Assembly (NCBI RefSeq): GCF_038024875.1
Contig: NZ_CP136136.1
Span: 806,001 to 870,000, forward strand
Direction: 5' to 3'
DNA length: 64,000 nt
Origin: Gordonia rubripertincta
GTDB taxonomy: Bacteria > Actinomycetota > Actinomycetes > Mycobacteriales > Mycobacteriaceae
Shown: piece by piece, positions 44,099 through 52,468 of the stretch
Position numbering within the stretch: the stretch's first letter is position 1
How the letters are laid out: every line of letters begins with the position of its first letter
Position numbers and translations under genes: made by a program
Notes under the pieces: generated by a model
Database searches by the model: none
What the model saw: the letters and a program-made list of their open reading frames with translations, nothing else
What the model was told of the DNA's origin: nothing

Positions 44099-45535
44099 TC
44101 AACCTAACACGTGTACGGGGGGAACCGCTTTCGACGACGAGCCGTTCACCTGCGTGAACGAACTGGTTGTCTCAGTTTTTCGCGCGGGCACGGGACCGCC
44201 GAGCGCGCGGTAGTCCCACCCCGCCGACCGCCAGGCCCGGGAGTCCAGGCAGCGTCGGGCGTCGACGATGCGCTTGTGCCGCACCACCGGTGCGAGTTCG
44301 TCCGGCGACATGTGCACGAACTCGGCCCATTCGGTCGTGACGACGACGACATCCGCTCGATCGCAGGCCGCGCGTGCCGAGGCGGCATAGCTCAGCATCG
44401 GTTGCACCCGGCGCGAATTGTCCATGGCCTGCGGGTCGAAGACGGTGACCGACGCACCGTCGAGCGCGAGGCGGCCGGCGACGGCGAGCGCAGGAGAGTC
44501 CCGGACGTCGTCGCTCTCCGGCTTGAAGGCCGTTCCGAGAACGGCGACGTTGCGGCCCAGCACCTCTCCCCCGAGTGCTTCGGCCACGAGTTCCGCGGCG
44601 GCGCTGCGTCGGCGCATGTTGATGGCGTCGACCTCGCGCAGGAACCCGACCGCACGGGGCGCGCCCATCTCGTCGGCGCGGGCGGTCAACGCCCGGATGT
44701 CCTTGGGTAGGCAACCTCCACCGAAGCCCAAGCCTGCGTTGAGGAATCGTCGCCCGATCCGGGCGTCGTGCCCCATCGCATCAGCGAGCGTCCCGACGTC
44801 GGCGCCGGCGATCTCGCACAGTTCGCTCATCGCGTTGATGAACGAGATCTTGGTCGCGAGAAAAGCATTGGCTGAGACCTTCACGAGTTCGGCAGTGGCC
44901 CAGTCGGTCTCGATGAACGGAATTCCGGTTTCGAGGACTTCGCGGTAGATGTCCCGGACCACCTGACCGGCCACGGATTCCACCTGCGGGACCTGCGGGT
45001 CGTCGACGAGCCGTCCGACGCCGAGGACCATCCGGTCGGGTGAGAGGGTGTCCTCGACGGCGAAGCCCTCGCGCAGGAACTCCGGACTCCACGACAACTC
45101 GATCTCGGCTCCCGGCGCCGACAGGCGCGAGATTCGTTGCGAGAGTTCCTCGCACGTGCCGACGGGGACGGTGGACTTGCCGATCAGAACGTGTGTACCT
45201 CGCAGCGTGGGCACAAGCGCATCGACGGCCGCGTGGACGTGGGACAGGTCGGCACGGTGACCGCGCACCTCCTGCGGGGTGCCGACGCCGATGAAGTGGA
45301 CCGAGGCGTGGTCGGCGGCGACCGAATGGTCGGTGGTGAAACGCAGCCGGCCGGCGTCGAGGTTGCGGCGGAGGATGTCGGAGAGCCCGGGTTCGAAGAA
45401 CGGGACGTCACCGGCTTGCAGGCGATCGACCTTCTGGGGGTCGATGTCGATACCGACGACGTCGTGCCCGAGTTCGGCCATGCAGGCCGCGTGCGTCGCG
45501 CCGAGATAGCCGCAACCGATCACCGTGAGCTTCAT
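44099..45535 (-). CDS. udgA: UDP-glucose 6-dehydrogenase
   Basis: A 478-residue enzyme oxidising UDP-glucose to UDP-glucuronate with two NAD+. MKLTVIGCGYLGATHAACMAELGHDVVGIDID is the NAD site. STVPVGTCEELSQRI, SPEFLREGFAVEDTLSPDRMVLGV and the catalytic Cys in GLGFGGGCLPKDIRAL are diagnostic. TAELVKVSANAFLATKISFINAMSELC supplies the substrate Lys and Asn. It is slightly longer than usual (about 440-450) owing to a 35-residue C-terminal extension. The start ATG 45535 is supported by homology. dcd lies 75 bases upstream on the same strand, as in M. tuberculosis (Rv0321/Rv0322). Confidence 0.9.
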   Translation of the reverse strand: MKLTVIGCGYLGATHAACMAELGHDVVGIDIDPQKVDRLQAGDVPFFEPGLSDILRRNLDAGRLRFTTDHSVAADHASVHFIGVGTPQEVRGHRADLSHVHAAVDALVPTLRGTHVLIGKSTVPVGTCEELSQRISRLSAPGAEIELSWSPEFLREGFAVEDTLSPDRMVLGVGRLVDDPQVPQVESVAGQVVRDIYREVLETGIPFIETDWATAELVKVSANAFLATKISFINAMSELCEIAGADVGTLADAMGHDARIGRRFLNAGLGFGGGCLPKDIRALTARADEMGAPRAVGFLREVDAINMRRRSAAAELVAEALGGEVLGRNVAVLGTAFKPESDDVRDSPALAVAGRLALDGASVTVFDPQAMDNSRRVQPMLSYAASARAACDRADVVVVTTEWAEFVHMSPDELAPVVRHKRIVDARRCLDSRAWRSAGWDYRALGGPVPARKTETTSSFTQVNGSSSKAVPPVHVLG

Positions 45536-45610
45536 GGTTGCAACGATTACCCAGGTGGGCCTGCCGCCAACCAACCGTCGCGTGGCGGGTGGTGATCGGG
45601 TGGGTGAACG

Positions 45611-46183
45611 TCAGTCGTTCTTGATGAAGTTCAGGTACGCCTTGGACGGGGTGGGGCCGCGTTGTCCCTGATACTTCGAGCCGACTTTTTCGCTGCCGTA
45701 GGGGTGCTCGGCCGGGCTGCTGAGGCGGATGAGGCACAGCTGACCGATCTTCATGCCCGGCCACAGCGTGATCGGCAGGTTGGCCACGTTGGAGAGTTCC
45801 AGGGTGATGTGCCCGGAGAAGCCGGGGTCGATGAAGCCGGCGGTCGAGTGGGTCAGGAGGCCGAGTCGACCGAGCGACGACTTGCCTTCGAGGCGCCCTG
45901 CGAGGTCGTGGGGAAGGGTGCACACCTCGAGGGTGGAGCCCAGCACGAACTCACCCGGGTGCAGCACGAACGGTTCGCCCTCGGTCGGTTGGACGAGGGT
46001 GGTGAGTTCGTCTTGGCGTTGGGCCGGGTCGATGTGGGTGTACCGGGTGTTGTTGAACACGCGGAACAGACTGTCGAGCCGGACGTCGACGCTGGAGGGC
46101 TGGACGAGCGCAGGATCGAATGGATCGATGGCGAGGCGCCCGTCAGCGATCTCGGAGCGGATGTCGCGGTCGGAGAGCAGCAC
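45611..46183 (-). CDS. dcd: dCTP deaminase (probably bifunctional dCTP deaminase/dUTPase)
   Basis: A 190-residue trimeric enzyme of pyrimidine deoxynucleotide synthesis. MLLSDRDIRSEIADGRLAIDPFDPALVQPSSVDVRLD, RLEGKSSLGRLGLLTHSTAGFIDPGFSGHITLELSN and the C-terminal GQRGPTPSKAYLNF are invariant family blocks. The length and HSTAGFIDPGF stretch match the M. tuberculosis enzyme, which also hydrolyses dUTP to dUMP. It lies between the HNH gene (20 bases upstream) and udgA on the same strand. Confidence 0.95.
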   Translation of the reverse strand: MLLSDRDIRSEIADGRLAIDPFDPALVQPSSVDVRLDSLFRVFNNTRYTHIDPAQRQDELTTLVQPTEGEPFVLHPGEFVLGSTLEVCTLPHDLAGRLEGKSSLGRLGLLTHSTAGFIDPGFSGHITLELSNVANLPITLWPGMKIGQLCLIRLSSPAEHPYGSEKVGSKYQGQRGPTPSKAYLNFIKND

Positions 46184-46203
46184 GTGTCGAGGTTATCGAA
46201 CGG

Positions 46204-47703
46204 TCAGGGTGGGTCTGCGCCGGTGTCCGTCGTCCCGGAGGTTTCGGTCTCCCCGCGACCGTCCAACCGGCGCCGTCGGGCGTCGGCTCGCATCAGAGCG
46301 AACACCTCATCGGTGCGATGAGCCCGGTTGACCCGCGGAGTCTGGTCGGGGTGCGATGTCGGCGGGTGCCAGACAGCACGTCCTGAGTCGGGCCCATCGG
46401 TGACGATCGTCGTGGTCCACTGGTCCTCGCCGCGGCCGACTGCACGGTTGTGGGGTCCGCACGCGGTGGTCATGTTGTCGATATCGGTGGGACCGTCGTC
46501 GGCCGTCCATTCGAGCACGTGGTGGAGTTCGGAGTCGAAGGACGATCGCGTGCAACGTGGACACGTGCAGCCACCATCGCGACCCACCGCGGCGATCCGC
46601 TGGGCCCGGGATGCCAGGCGCTTGGCTCGTCCGAGGTAGAGGACCTCGCTGGTGTGGTCGCGGAACACCTCGAGGTGCTGCTGCGACTCTGCGGCGAGTT
46701 CGACGGCGTCCTTGATCGGAAGCAGCGCGCCCGTCGCGGTGCGCGCGGGAGCCCCGGCCTGCTCGCGTAGCGCCGATTCGGTGATCGTCACGATGACGTG
46801 TGGCGGCAGTCCATGATGAGAACCGCCGAGCGCGCCTCCGTCGAGGACACAGCGCAGCAGCGCACTGAAAGCGTCGTGGTTGCGTTTCGCGGCCGACCGG
46901 TCGTCGCGTTCGACCGCAGCCGCGAGGGCATCGGGATCAGCACGGCCGGGATCTCCGACGGGTGACGCGGGGTCGTCTGGGTTGTTCATGCCCGGCGCTG
47001 CCCACACGGCCAGCACGACGTCGAGCATGGCTCGGGTCTTGGGATCGAGGGTGGCCGTCAGCGTGGACATCAGCTGGGCGTCCTGCGGACCGAGTCGCAT
47101 ACCGCGCATCCGGGCGCGGTCGCGGTCGTCTGTCAATGTCCCGTCAGGGTCGAGGTGGGCGAGGATGCGTGCGCCGAGTTCGCGTAGCGAGGCCGGGTCG
47201 TACTCGCGGGCGTAATGGGCAAGCGTCGCCTCGGCGGCTTCACGGTCGGCCGAGTCCACTGCGGCTGGGATCTTTTTCATCACCTCGACGATGACGTCGA
47301 CGTTTCGTCCTGAGATCTCGCCGTCGGCAACACCTTTGGCAGTTTCCGTGAACCTGGGATCTAGCGCCTCGCCCTGCATGTCGGGGAACTTGCCGATCGC
47401 CCACACGCGGTTCAGCAGCCGATTGGCCTCCCCGCTGCGGTTGAGCACGCTGGTGACAAAGTTGGTGACGGTCTGGCAGCCGGCTTTCCGGTATGCGGAG
47501 CGTTCGTCGATGTCGATGATGTGGGCGGCGAACGAGGTGAGCATACGACGCTCGGCGCGTTCGTGCTCCATCGCGACCTTGAGCAGGTCCGTGTCGGAGC
47601 ACTCGGTGGACGCCGTCGCGCTGATCTCATCCAGCAGCGCGTGTAGACGCTCGTACTGGTCGAGAAGAAGTGGTTGTGGTGCAGATGGCTCGCCGAAAGC
47701 CAT
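46204..47703 (-). CDS. DUF222 / HNH-endonuclease (13E12-type) protein
   Basis: A 499-residue protein. The N-terminal DUF222 helical domain (EHERAERRMLTSFAAHIIDIDERSAYRKAGCQTVTNFVTSVLNRS) is followed by a C-terminal HNH nuclease with zinc Cys residues and catalytic His: CTCPRCTRSSFDSELHHVLEWTADDGPTDIDNMTTACGPHNRAV. This is the multicopy REP13E12-like family of mycobacteria and relatives, commonly thought to be mobile-element derived. ATG 47703 is preferred over TTG 47709. It sits next to a tRNA gene. Activity and role are unproven. Confidence 0.88.
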   Translation of the reverse strand: MAFGEPSAPQPLLLDQYERLHALLDEISATASTECSDTDLLKVAMEHERAERRMLTSFAAHIIDIDERSAYRKAGCQTVTNFVTSVLNRSGEANRLLNRVWAIGKFPDMQGEALDPRFTETAKGVADGEISGRNVDVIVEVMKKIPAAVDSADREAAEATLAHYAREYDPASLRELGARILAHLDPDGTLTDDRDRARMRGMRLGPQDAQLMSTLTATLDPKTRAMLDVVLAVWAAPGMNNPDDPASPVGDPGRADPDALAAAVERDDRSAAKRNHDAFSALLRCVLDGGALGGSHHGLPPHVIVTITESALREQAGAPARTATGALLPIKDAVELAAESQQHLEVFRDHTSEVLYLGRAKRLASRAQRIAAVGRDGGCTCPRCTRSSFDSELHHVLEWTADDGPTDIDNMTTACGPHNRAVGRGEDQWTTTIVTDGPDSGRAVWHPPTSHPDQTPRVNRAHRTDEVFALMRADARRRRLDGRGETETSGTTDTGADPP

Positions 47704-47861
47704 GATCAAACCCCCGTCATCATGGCTTTACTCGAAACTATGTTCGAGTCTACGTGCGTCCTCGCGGGTGCGCAACCCGATTAGCGAAGAATTTTCGCGC
47801 CGCTCGCGGAGACCCGGACCCCGGTTTGCTAGGCTTTCGGTCGCGAGCCCAGCGCTCGCAC

Positions 47862-47935
47862 GCCGATGTAGTTCAATGGCAGAACATCAGCTTCCCAAGC
47901 TGAATACGCGGGTTCGATTCCCGTCATCGGCTCCA
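47862..47935 (+). tRNA. tRNA-Gly (anticodon CCC)
   Basis: The 7-bp acceptor stem GCCGATG pairs with CATCGGC. The D arm (GTTCAATGGCAGAAC), anticodon arm TCAGC-TTCCCAA-GCTGA with CCC at positions 34-36, and T arm CGGGTTCGATTCCCG are all in place. CCA is encoded at 47933-47935. 74 nt. Confidence 0.96.
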
Positions 47936-48607
47936 CCCCCGGCGTAATCGCGTGCGGTCAGCTTGCACCGGCCCGCGGCGATCTCGACAAAGCCGACCGT
48001 GTTCTCGGCCGAGCGCTCCAGATCACGCGAAGAATCGGAAACGACTCACTCTCGCCACGAGCCGAATCGGCGCGCCACGGTCCCAGCACTTCGAGGCGAC
48101 ACGGCGAGAACGGCTGAGCGCTGCTCGCCGAATTCATCACCCGGTCGCTCGATGTCCGGGCTGGGCCGGAACCCAAGCTATGCACTACCCGCCCCGGCCG
48201 GGCTCGCCCTACGGTTGGACGAACCACGTTCCACAGCAACACTTCTCGCTGCGTCTTCATCCCTGCCGGTGGCCGACGCGGTCGCCCCGCGATTCCCGGT
48301 GTCGCGCGAGATCGCCGCGCAGGACCTTGCGGCCGCGCGCAGTCTCCTACGACCGCACACGGCAACAACACCTGCAACCCACACCCTCTAGCCATTGCGG
48401 AGATGTATACAACGCGCTACCGTAGTCCGCGTGAGAGTGTTGCGTGTCACACCGTCTTTACATGCGAGAGTGCGCTCACGACTTCGCAATTGAGTCCTCA
48501 TCTAGGGTCTTAGCGACCCCGAAGCTCAACGTCGAGCTCAGGAGGATTTCGTACACCCAGCCCCCGGTGTACACAATCATCCCAGTATCTAGGAAGAAGG
48601 CCATCGG
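47936..48607. other. 672-base non-coding stretch before the symporter operon
   Basis: No open frame here has a protein-like composition or a ribosome site on either strand. It must hold the promoter of the small gene at 48608 and the symporter. One site stands out: TGTATACA at 48404-48411, the same 8-bp palindrome as the core of the thiM operator. GC content falls in the last 200 bases, as usual in promoter regions. Confidence 0.5.
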
Positions 48608-48739
48608 ATGGATTCAGTGTCCGTTCCTGCAGTCGCCGCTTCGATCGCCGTGATGGTGCTCGGCGGCGGGGCGCCCCTCGCCGCAGCGCTCATCCTCAAC
48701 TGGCGCGACCGAGTCAAGTCGAAAGGCGCCGACCAGTGA
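48608..48739 (+). CDS. tiny membrane protein (43 aa) coupled to the symporter
   Basis: ATG 48608 opens MDSVSVPAVAASIAVMVLG, continuing with GGAPLAAALILNWRDRVKSKGADQ: one hydrophobic helix and a basic cytoplasmic tail. AGAAGG lies 9-10 bases upstream. Its TGA (48737-48739) overlaps the symporter GTG at 48736 (GTGA), a classic coupled arrangement. It may be a small subunit that helps assembly or regulation of the symporter, as seen for other two-gene transporters; that is inference. Confidence 0.6.
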   Translation: MDSVSVPAVAASIAVMVLGGGAPLAAALILNWRDRVKSKGADQ

Positions 48740-50202
48740 GTCTGCAAACCGTCTTCAGCATTCTGATCGCGGTCTACTTCGTTCTGATTCTCGTTGTCGG
48801 ACTGCGGAGCAACAAGAAGATCAGCACATCGTCGGACTACAGTGTCGCCGTCCGGAACATGGGGCCGGTACTCGGCACGATGACCTTCACGGCCACTTAC
48901 GTGTCCGCCCTGACCGTGATCGGTCTGGTCGGCTCCGCGAATGGCATGGGACTCGCGCTGGTCCCGTACACATTTGTCGGCCTCGGCTGCGGACTGTTGT
49001 TCCTCGTACTTCTGTCCAGTCGAGTCCACCGCGCCGGTCGTACGTCGGAGAGTGTCCCGGAGCTTCCGGGAAAACGTTACGGCGACAAGACAGTTCGCGT
49101 CACCTCGGCCGGCACCATCGTCATCGCCTACTTCGTCTACCTCATCGCACAGCTCTTCGCGGTAGGCATCCTGCTCTCCACGACGATCGGGTTCAAGGTG
49201 TGGGCCGTGATCCTGGTGGTCGGCACCATCTTCGTGCTCTACACCCTCACCGGCGGTATGCAAGCCGTCGCCCGGACCGACGCCTACCAACTCGTGGTGC
49301 TCGTGGCGGCAGTCCTGCTCACGCTCGTCCTGGTCGTCACCAAGGTCGGCAGCGACGGATTGAGCTGGAGCGACGGGCCCGGCCTGTCGCAGTTCCTCGG
49401 CGGACCGGTTCCGAGCGCAATGCTCGCGTTCGGTTGGGGCCTCTCGTGGGGACTCGGCGTCGCCTGCATGCCCAACTACCTTCAGCGCATCCTGTCCTGC
49501 CCGGACGTGCGGACCACCCGCCTCGTGCTCGGCTGGGGCTCGGCGATCTCGTTCTGGCTGGTGAACGCCCCGATCCTGGTCATCGGCATCGGTATCGCGA
49601 TCATCGACCCCACCATGACGGGCGATTCGGCACTGCCGTCATTCCTGCTCACGCACGGCGGCACGATCATCGCGGCACTGGCACTGACAGGTCTGATCTC
49701 CGCGGTGATGTCGACGACCGACTCGCTCCTGCACGTCATGGGTGTGTACTTCGGTCGTGACATCCTGTGCACACTGAGGAAGATCGACGACGACGCGACA
49801 GCGTTGAAGCTCGCCCGGATCTCGACCGGTGCGATCGGCGCGCTGGCGGTCGCGACGGCCACGAATATGTCGTTCAGTCCGCTGCCGTTGATCCTCACGT
49901 TCGCGTCCTACGCGGTCTCACTCCTCGCAGCCGGCCTGTTCGTGCCGCTGTTCATCGGTCTGCTCTGGTCGGGGGCATCGAAGACCGGAGCTGTGGCCTC
50001 GATGGTTGTCGGAGTGATCGTGCTCATCGTGTTCGAGGTCCTGCGCAAGCAGGGGGTCGTCGAACTCCACGGCATCGTCCCCACGCTGCTGTGCGCGATC
50101 ATCGCGATGGTCGCCGGATCGTTGTGGGACAGTCGCCGGTCGGAGTTGACGGCAACCGAATCCGACGAAACGGAACAACCGGTCGCGGTTCCCACCGTGT
50201 GA
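48736..50202 (+). CDS. sodium:solute symporter (SSS family)
   Basis: A 488-residue membrane protein with about 13 helices. SLQTVFSILIAVYFVLILVVGL, TSSDYSVAVRNMGPVLGTMTFTATYVSALTVIGLVGSANGMGL, YTLTGGMQAVARTDAYQLVVLV and ISAVMSTTDSLLHVMGVYFGRDI are SSS signatures (sodium-binding region and the helix-8 motif). It resembles PanF/monocarboxylate-type carriers more than sugar or proline ones, but substrate is unassigned. It is coupled to the 43-residue protein upstream; a hairpin terminator follows. Confidence 0.85.
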   Translation: MSLQTVFSILIAVYFVLILVVGLRSNKKISTSSDYSVAVRNMGPVLGTMTFTATYVSALTVIGLVGSANGMGLALVPYTFVGLGCGLLFLVLLSSRVHRAGRTSESVPELPGKRYGDKTVRVTSAGTIVIAYFVYLIAQLFAVGILLSTTIGFKVWAVILVVGTIFVLYTLTGGMQAVARTDAYQLVVLVAAVLLTLVLVVTKVGSDGLSWSDGPGLSQFLGGPVPSAMLAFGWGLSWGLGVACMPNYLQRILSCPDVRTTRLVLGWGSAISFWLVNAPILVIGIGIAIIDPTMTGDSALPSFLLTHGGTIIAALALTGLISAVMSTTDSLLHVMGVYFGRDILCTLRKIDDDATALKLARISTGAIGALAVATATNMSFSPLPLILTFASYAVSLLAAGLFVPLFIGLLWSGASKTGAVASMVVGVIVLIVFEVLRKQGVVELHGIVPTLLCAIIAMVAGSLWDSRRSELTATESDETEQPVAVPTV

Positions 50203-50214
50203 TCGACTCGCGGC

Positions 50215-50251
50215 GGGCCGTCTGCTCGCAGACACTGCAAGCAGGCGGCCC
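50215..50251 (+). terminator. terminator hairpin after the symporter
   Basis: GGGCCGTCTGCT pairs with AGCAGGCGGCCC (11 of 12) around a 13-base loop that itself contains a small stem (GCAGACACTGC). No T tract. Located 12 bases after the stop codon. Confidence 0.65.
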
Positions 50252-50387
50252 GGTCGTGTCATGCGACCACCGAGTCGTCACCAGTCGACTTCTGTTCGAC
50301 GGATCACCGAAACCCTCCCACCGGGAATGCCTTCGCCTCGACCACCGTTGCGCGAAGGGTCAACGGCATCGTCGGAAGAGGTACAGC

Positions 50388-51050
50388 ATGAAGATCGGGA
50401 TCATCGGCGCAGGATTCATCGGCGGAACGCTGACTCGGCGACTCACCGAACTGGGACATGAGGTCCACGTATCGAATTCGAGGTCGCCCGAGACGCTTTC
50501 GGAGCTGGCAACAGAAACCGGCGCCACGGCGGTGTGGGCGAAGGACGCAGCCAAGGAGGCCGACCTCGTCATCGTGTCCATCCCGCAGAAGAACACGCCC
50601 GACCTGGCCCCGGGTATCCTCGACGCCCGCAAACCGGGTGCCCCGGTCATCGAGACCAACAACTACTACCCACAGCAGCGCGACGGGAAGATCGAGGCCA
50701 TCGAGAACGGCACCCCGGAGAGCGTGTGGGTGTCCGAGCATCTCGGTGTGCCCGTATACAAGGTGTTCAACGGGATCTACTGGAAGCACCTGCTGAAGAA
50801 GGGGCTCCCGGACGGCGCCGAAGGCCGGATCGCACTTCCGATCGCCGGTGACGACCCGGACGGCAAGACGATCGTGTTCGCGATCGTCGACGAGCTCGGA
50901 TTCGACCCGGTCGACGCCGGACCGCTCGCCGAGTCGTGGCGTCAGCAACCCGGAACACCCGTCTACGGCAAGGACTTCGGCGTCGACGACACGATCGCGG
51001 CACTCAAGGAAGCCTCCCCGGAACGCACCCCGGAGTGGCGCGCCGCCTGA
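50388..51050 (+). CDS. F420/NADP-oxidoreductase-type Rossmann protein
   Basis: A 220-residue dinucleotide-binding protein. MKIGIIGAGFIGGTLTRRLTELGHEVHVSNSRSPETLSELA is the NADP fold (Ser-Arg after strand 2 favours NADP), continuing with ADLVIVSIPQKNTPDLAPGI and NNYYPQQRDG. These match the small NADPH-dependent F420 reductase-like/YqcA-type group common in actinobacteria; a true F420 substrate is not certain. The frame is open upstream to 49767, but GGAAGAGG just before ATG 50388 fixes the start. Monocistronic; converges with the next gene. Confidence 0.8.
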   Translation: MKIGIIGAGFIGGTLTRRLTELGHEVHVSNSRSPETLSELATETGATAVWAKDAAKEADLVIVSIPQKNTPDLAPGILDARKPGAPVIETNNYYPQQRDGKIEAIENGTPESVWVSEHLGVPVYKVFNGIYWKHLLKKGLPDGAEGRIALPIAGDDPDGKTIVFAIVDELGFDPVDAGPLAESWRQQPGTPVYGKDFGVDDTIAALKEASPERTPEWRAA

Positions 51051-51065
51051 GCCGTCCGGCTGACG

Positions 51066-51842
51066 TCATCGACGCTTCGGCCGCACCCCGGGCTTCTTCC
51101 GGGCACTCTTCCCCGGGACCTTGCCCGCGGCTTCTCGCGCAGCACGCTTCGCGGCGGCCTTCTCCTTGGCCGAGCGTTTCGGCACGGGTTCGGACTGCCC
51201 CCTCGACGACGTCGCCTTGCGGCCACGCACGATCCCGATGAACTCGTCGGCGAGCTCGGCGGTGGGGGCCGGCCACAGCAGGCCGACGGTGCTGGTCGGC
51301 GCGTCGGTGAGCGGACGGTAGACGAGATCCTTGCGGTGGTGCAGCCGCGCCAGCGACTGGGGCACCAGAAGGACACCGATGCCGGCGGCGACGAGTTCGA
51401 TTGCGGCGCCGGTGGTTTCCGGGCGGTGCTCGACGGCGGTACCGGGGCGGACGGCAGGGTCATCGAAGCCCGCCGTCGGCTCGTCGAGCGGCCACAGGAA
51501 CTGCTCGTCGGCGAGGTCGGCGAGGGTCAGCTCGTCACCCGCGGTGAGCACATGATCTTTGGGAACCACGACGACGGTGGTCTCGTCGTACAGTTCGATC
51601 GTGTGGTGCGGACCGGCCTCGCCGCGTCGCAGGGCGCCGGGCAGACGCGTGATCGCCATCTGCACGTTCCCCCGGGCGATTTCGCCCGCGCACTCGGCGA
51701 CTTCGAGGGCGACGAGTTCCAGCGGGACGTCGGGCTGCCGTTCCTCCCAGATACGGACCCACTTGCCGGGGGTCACGCCGGGGACGTACGCCAGTCGGAA
51801 CGTCGAAGCCCCGGATTCGCCTGCCCGGTCGGGTGTGGTCAC
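51066..51842 (-). CDS. LysR effector-domain protein lacking a DNA-binding domain
   Basis: A 258-residue protein that starts directly with the periplasmic-binding-like effector fold of LysR regulators: TFRLAYVPGVTPGKWVRIWEERQPDVPLELVALEVAE, then GNVQMAITRLPGALRRGEAG, VVVVPKDHVLTAGDELTLADLADEQFLWPLDE and ELVAAGIGVLLVPQSLARLHHR. No helix-turn-helix precedes it. The last 45 residues are very basic (KRSAKEKAAAKRAAREAAGK ...), which could contact nucleic acid. GTG 51842 is chosen over TTG 51848. It is divergent from the DUF5997 gene with about 30 bases between starts, a pairing I believe recurs in actinobacteria. Confidence 0.75.
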   Translation of the reverse strand: MTTPDRAGESGASTFRLAYVPGVTPGKWVRIWEERQPDVPLELVALEVAECAGEIARGNVQMAITRLPGALRRGEAGPHHTIELYDETTVVVVPKDHVLTAGDELTLADLADEQFLWPLDEPTAGFDDPAVRPGTAVEHRPETTGAAIELVAAGIGVLLVPQSLARLHHRKDLVYRPLTDAPTSTVGLLWPAPTAELADEFIGIVRGRKATSSRGQSEPVPKRSAKEKAAAKRAAREAAGKVPGKSARKKPGVRPKRR

Positions 51843-51874
51843 GACCAAAGGCTACCGCCCGATACCCTGGGGTA

Positions 51875-52276
51875 ATGAGTTCGCAGTCGATGAAACCGGC
51901 CACCGCCGCCAAGAAGCTGGACGTGTACCTGCCGGCGACCCCCGCGGAGTTCCGCGAGGGTTCCATCACGCGCGCCGATCTCGCCGCCCTGCAGGCCGAC
52001 CCGCCGGAGTGGCTGAAGACCCTCCGCGCCGAGGGTCCGCACCCGAAGAACCTGGTCGCGGCCAAGCTCGGTGTCTCCAACTCGGCCCTGGTCCGCAACG
52101 GGATCACCGAGGCGCTGACCACCGCACAAATCAACGACCTGCTCGCCGAGATGCCCGAGTGGCTCGCCGCCGAGCGCGCGACGCAGGTCGAGGTCCGTCG
52201 CGAGGAACGACGCGTGAAGTCCCTCCACGAGGACCGTCGCCGGGACCGTGAGGAAGCCGAGAACCCCGAGGCCTGA
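51875..52276 (+). CDS. DUF5997-family protein
   Basis: A 133-residue protein beginning MSSQSMKPATAAKKLDVYLPATPAEF, then PPEWLKTLRAEGPHPKNLVAAKLGVSNSALVRNGITEALTTAQINDLL, and a charged helical tail (RREERRVKSLHEDRRRDREEAE). These blocks are those of DUF5997. The ALVRNGITEALT region could be a small helix-turn-helix-like unit. ATG 51875 follows TGGGGT. Divergent from the LysR-effector-domain gene and likely expressed with it from a common region. Function unknown. Confidence 0.75.
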   Translation: MSSQSMKPATAAKKLDVYLPATPAEFREGSITRADLAALQADPPEWLKTLRAEGPHPKNLVAAKLGVSNSALVRNGITEALTTAQINDLLAEMPEWLAAERATQVEVRREERRVKSLHEDRRRDREEAENPEA

Positions 52277-52468
52277 CCGGTCGGGGCGGCCCCGAGGTCG
52301 CCAGCCGCCGTCACACACCCTTCCCGACCCGCAATGCCTGCAGGCGGCCGGAAGTGACCGACGTCGCGGCGAACCCCCGGGTGTGACCGTTTCGCGAACT
52401 TCTGCCGCCTGTCTTCGTTATCCTCCAGCGAGCCCACCCCAGGGCGATTCCGCGTGAGGAGATCACAG

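Noticed and set aside
48444..48653. Open frame before the symporter operon
   Set aside because: No ribosome site, no protein-like composition, and it overlaps the 43-residue gene, which has both.
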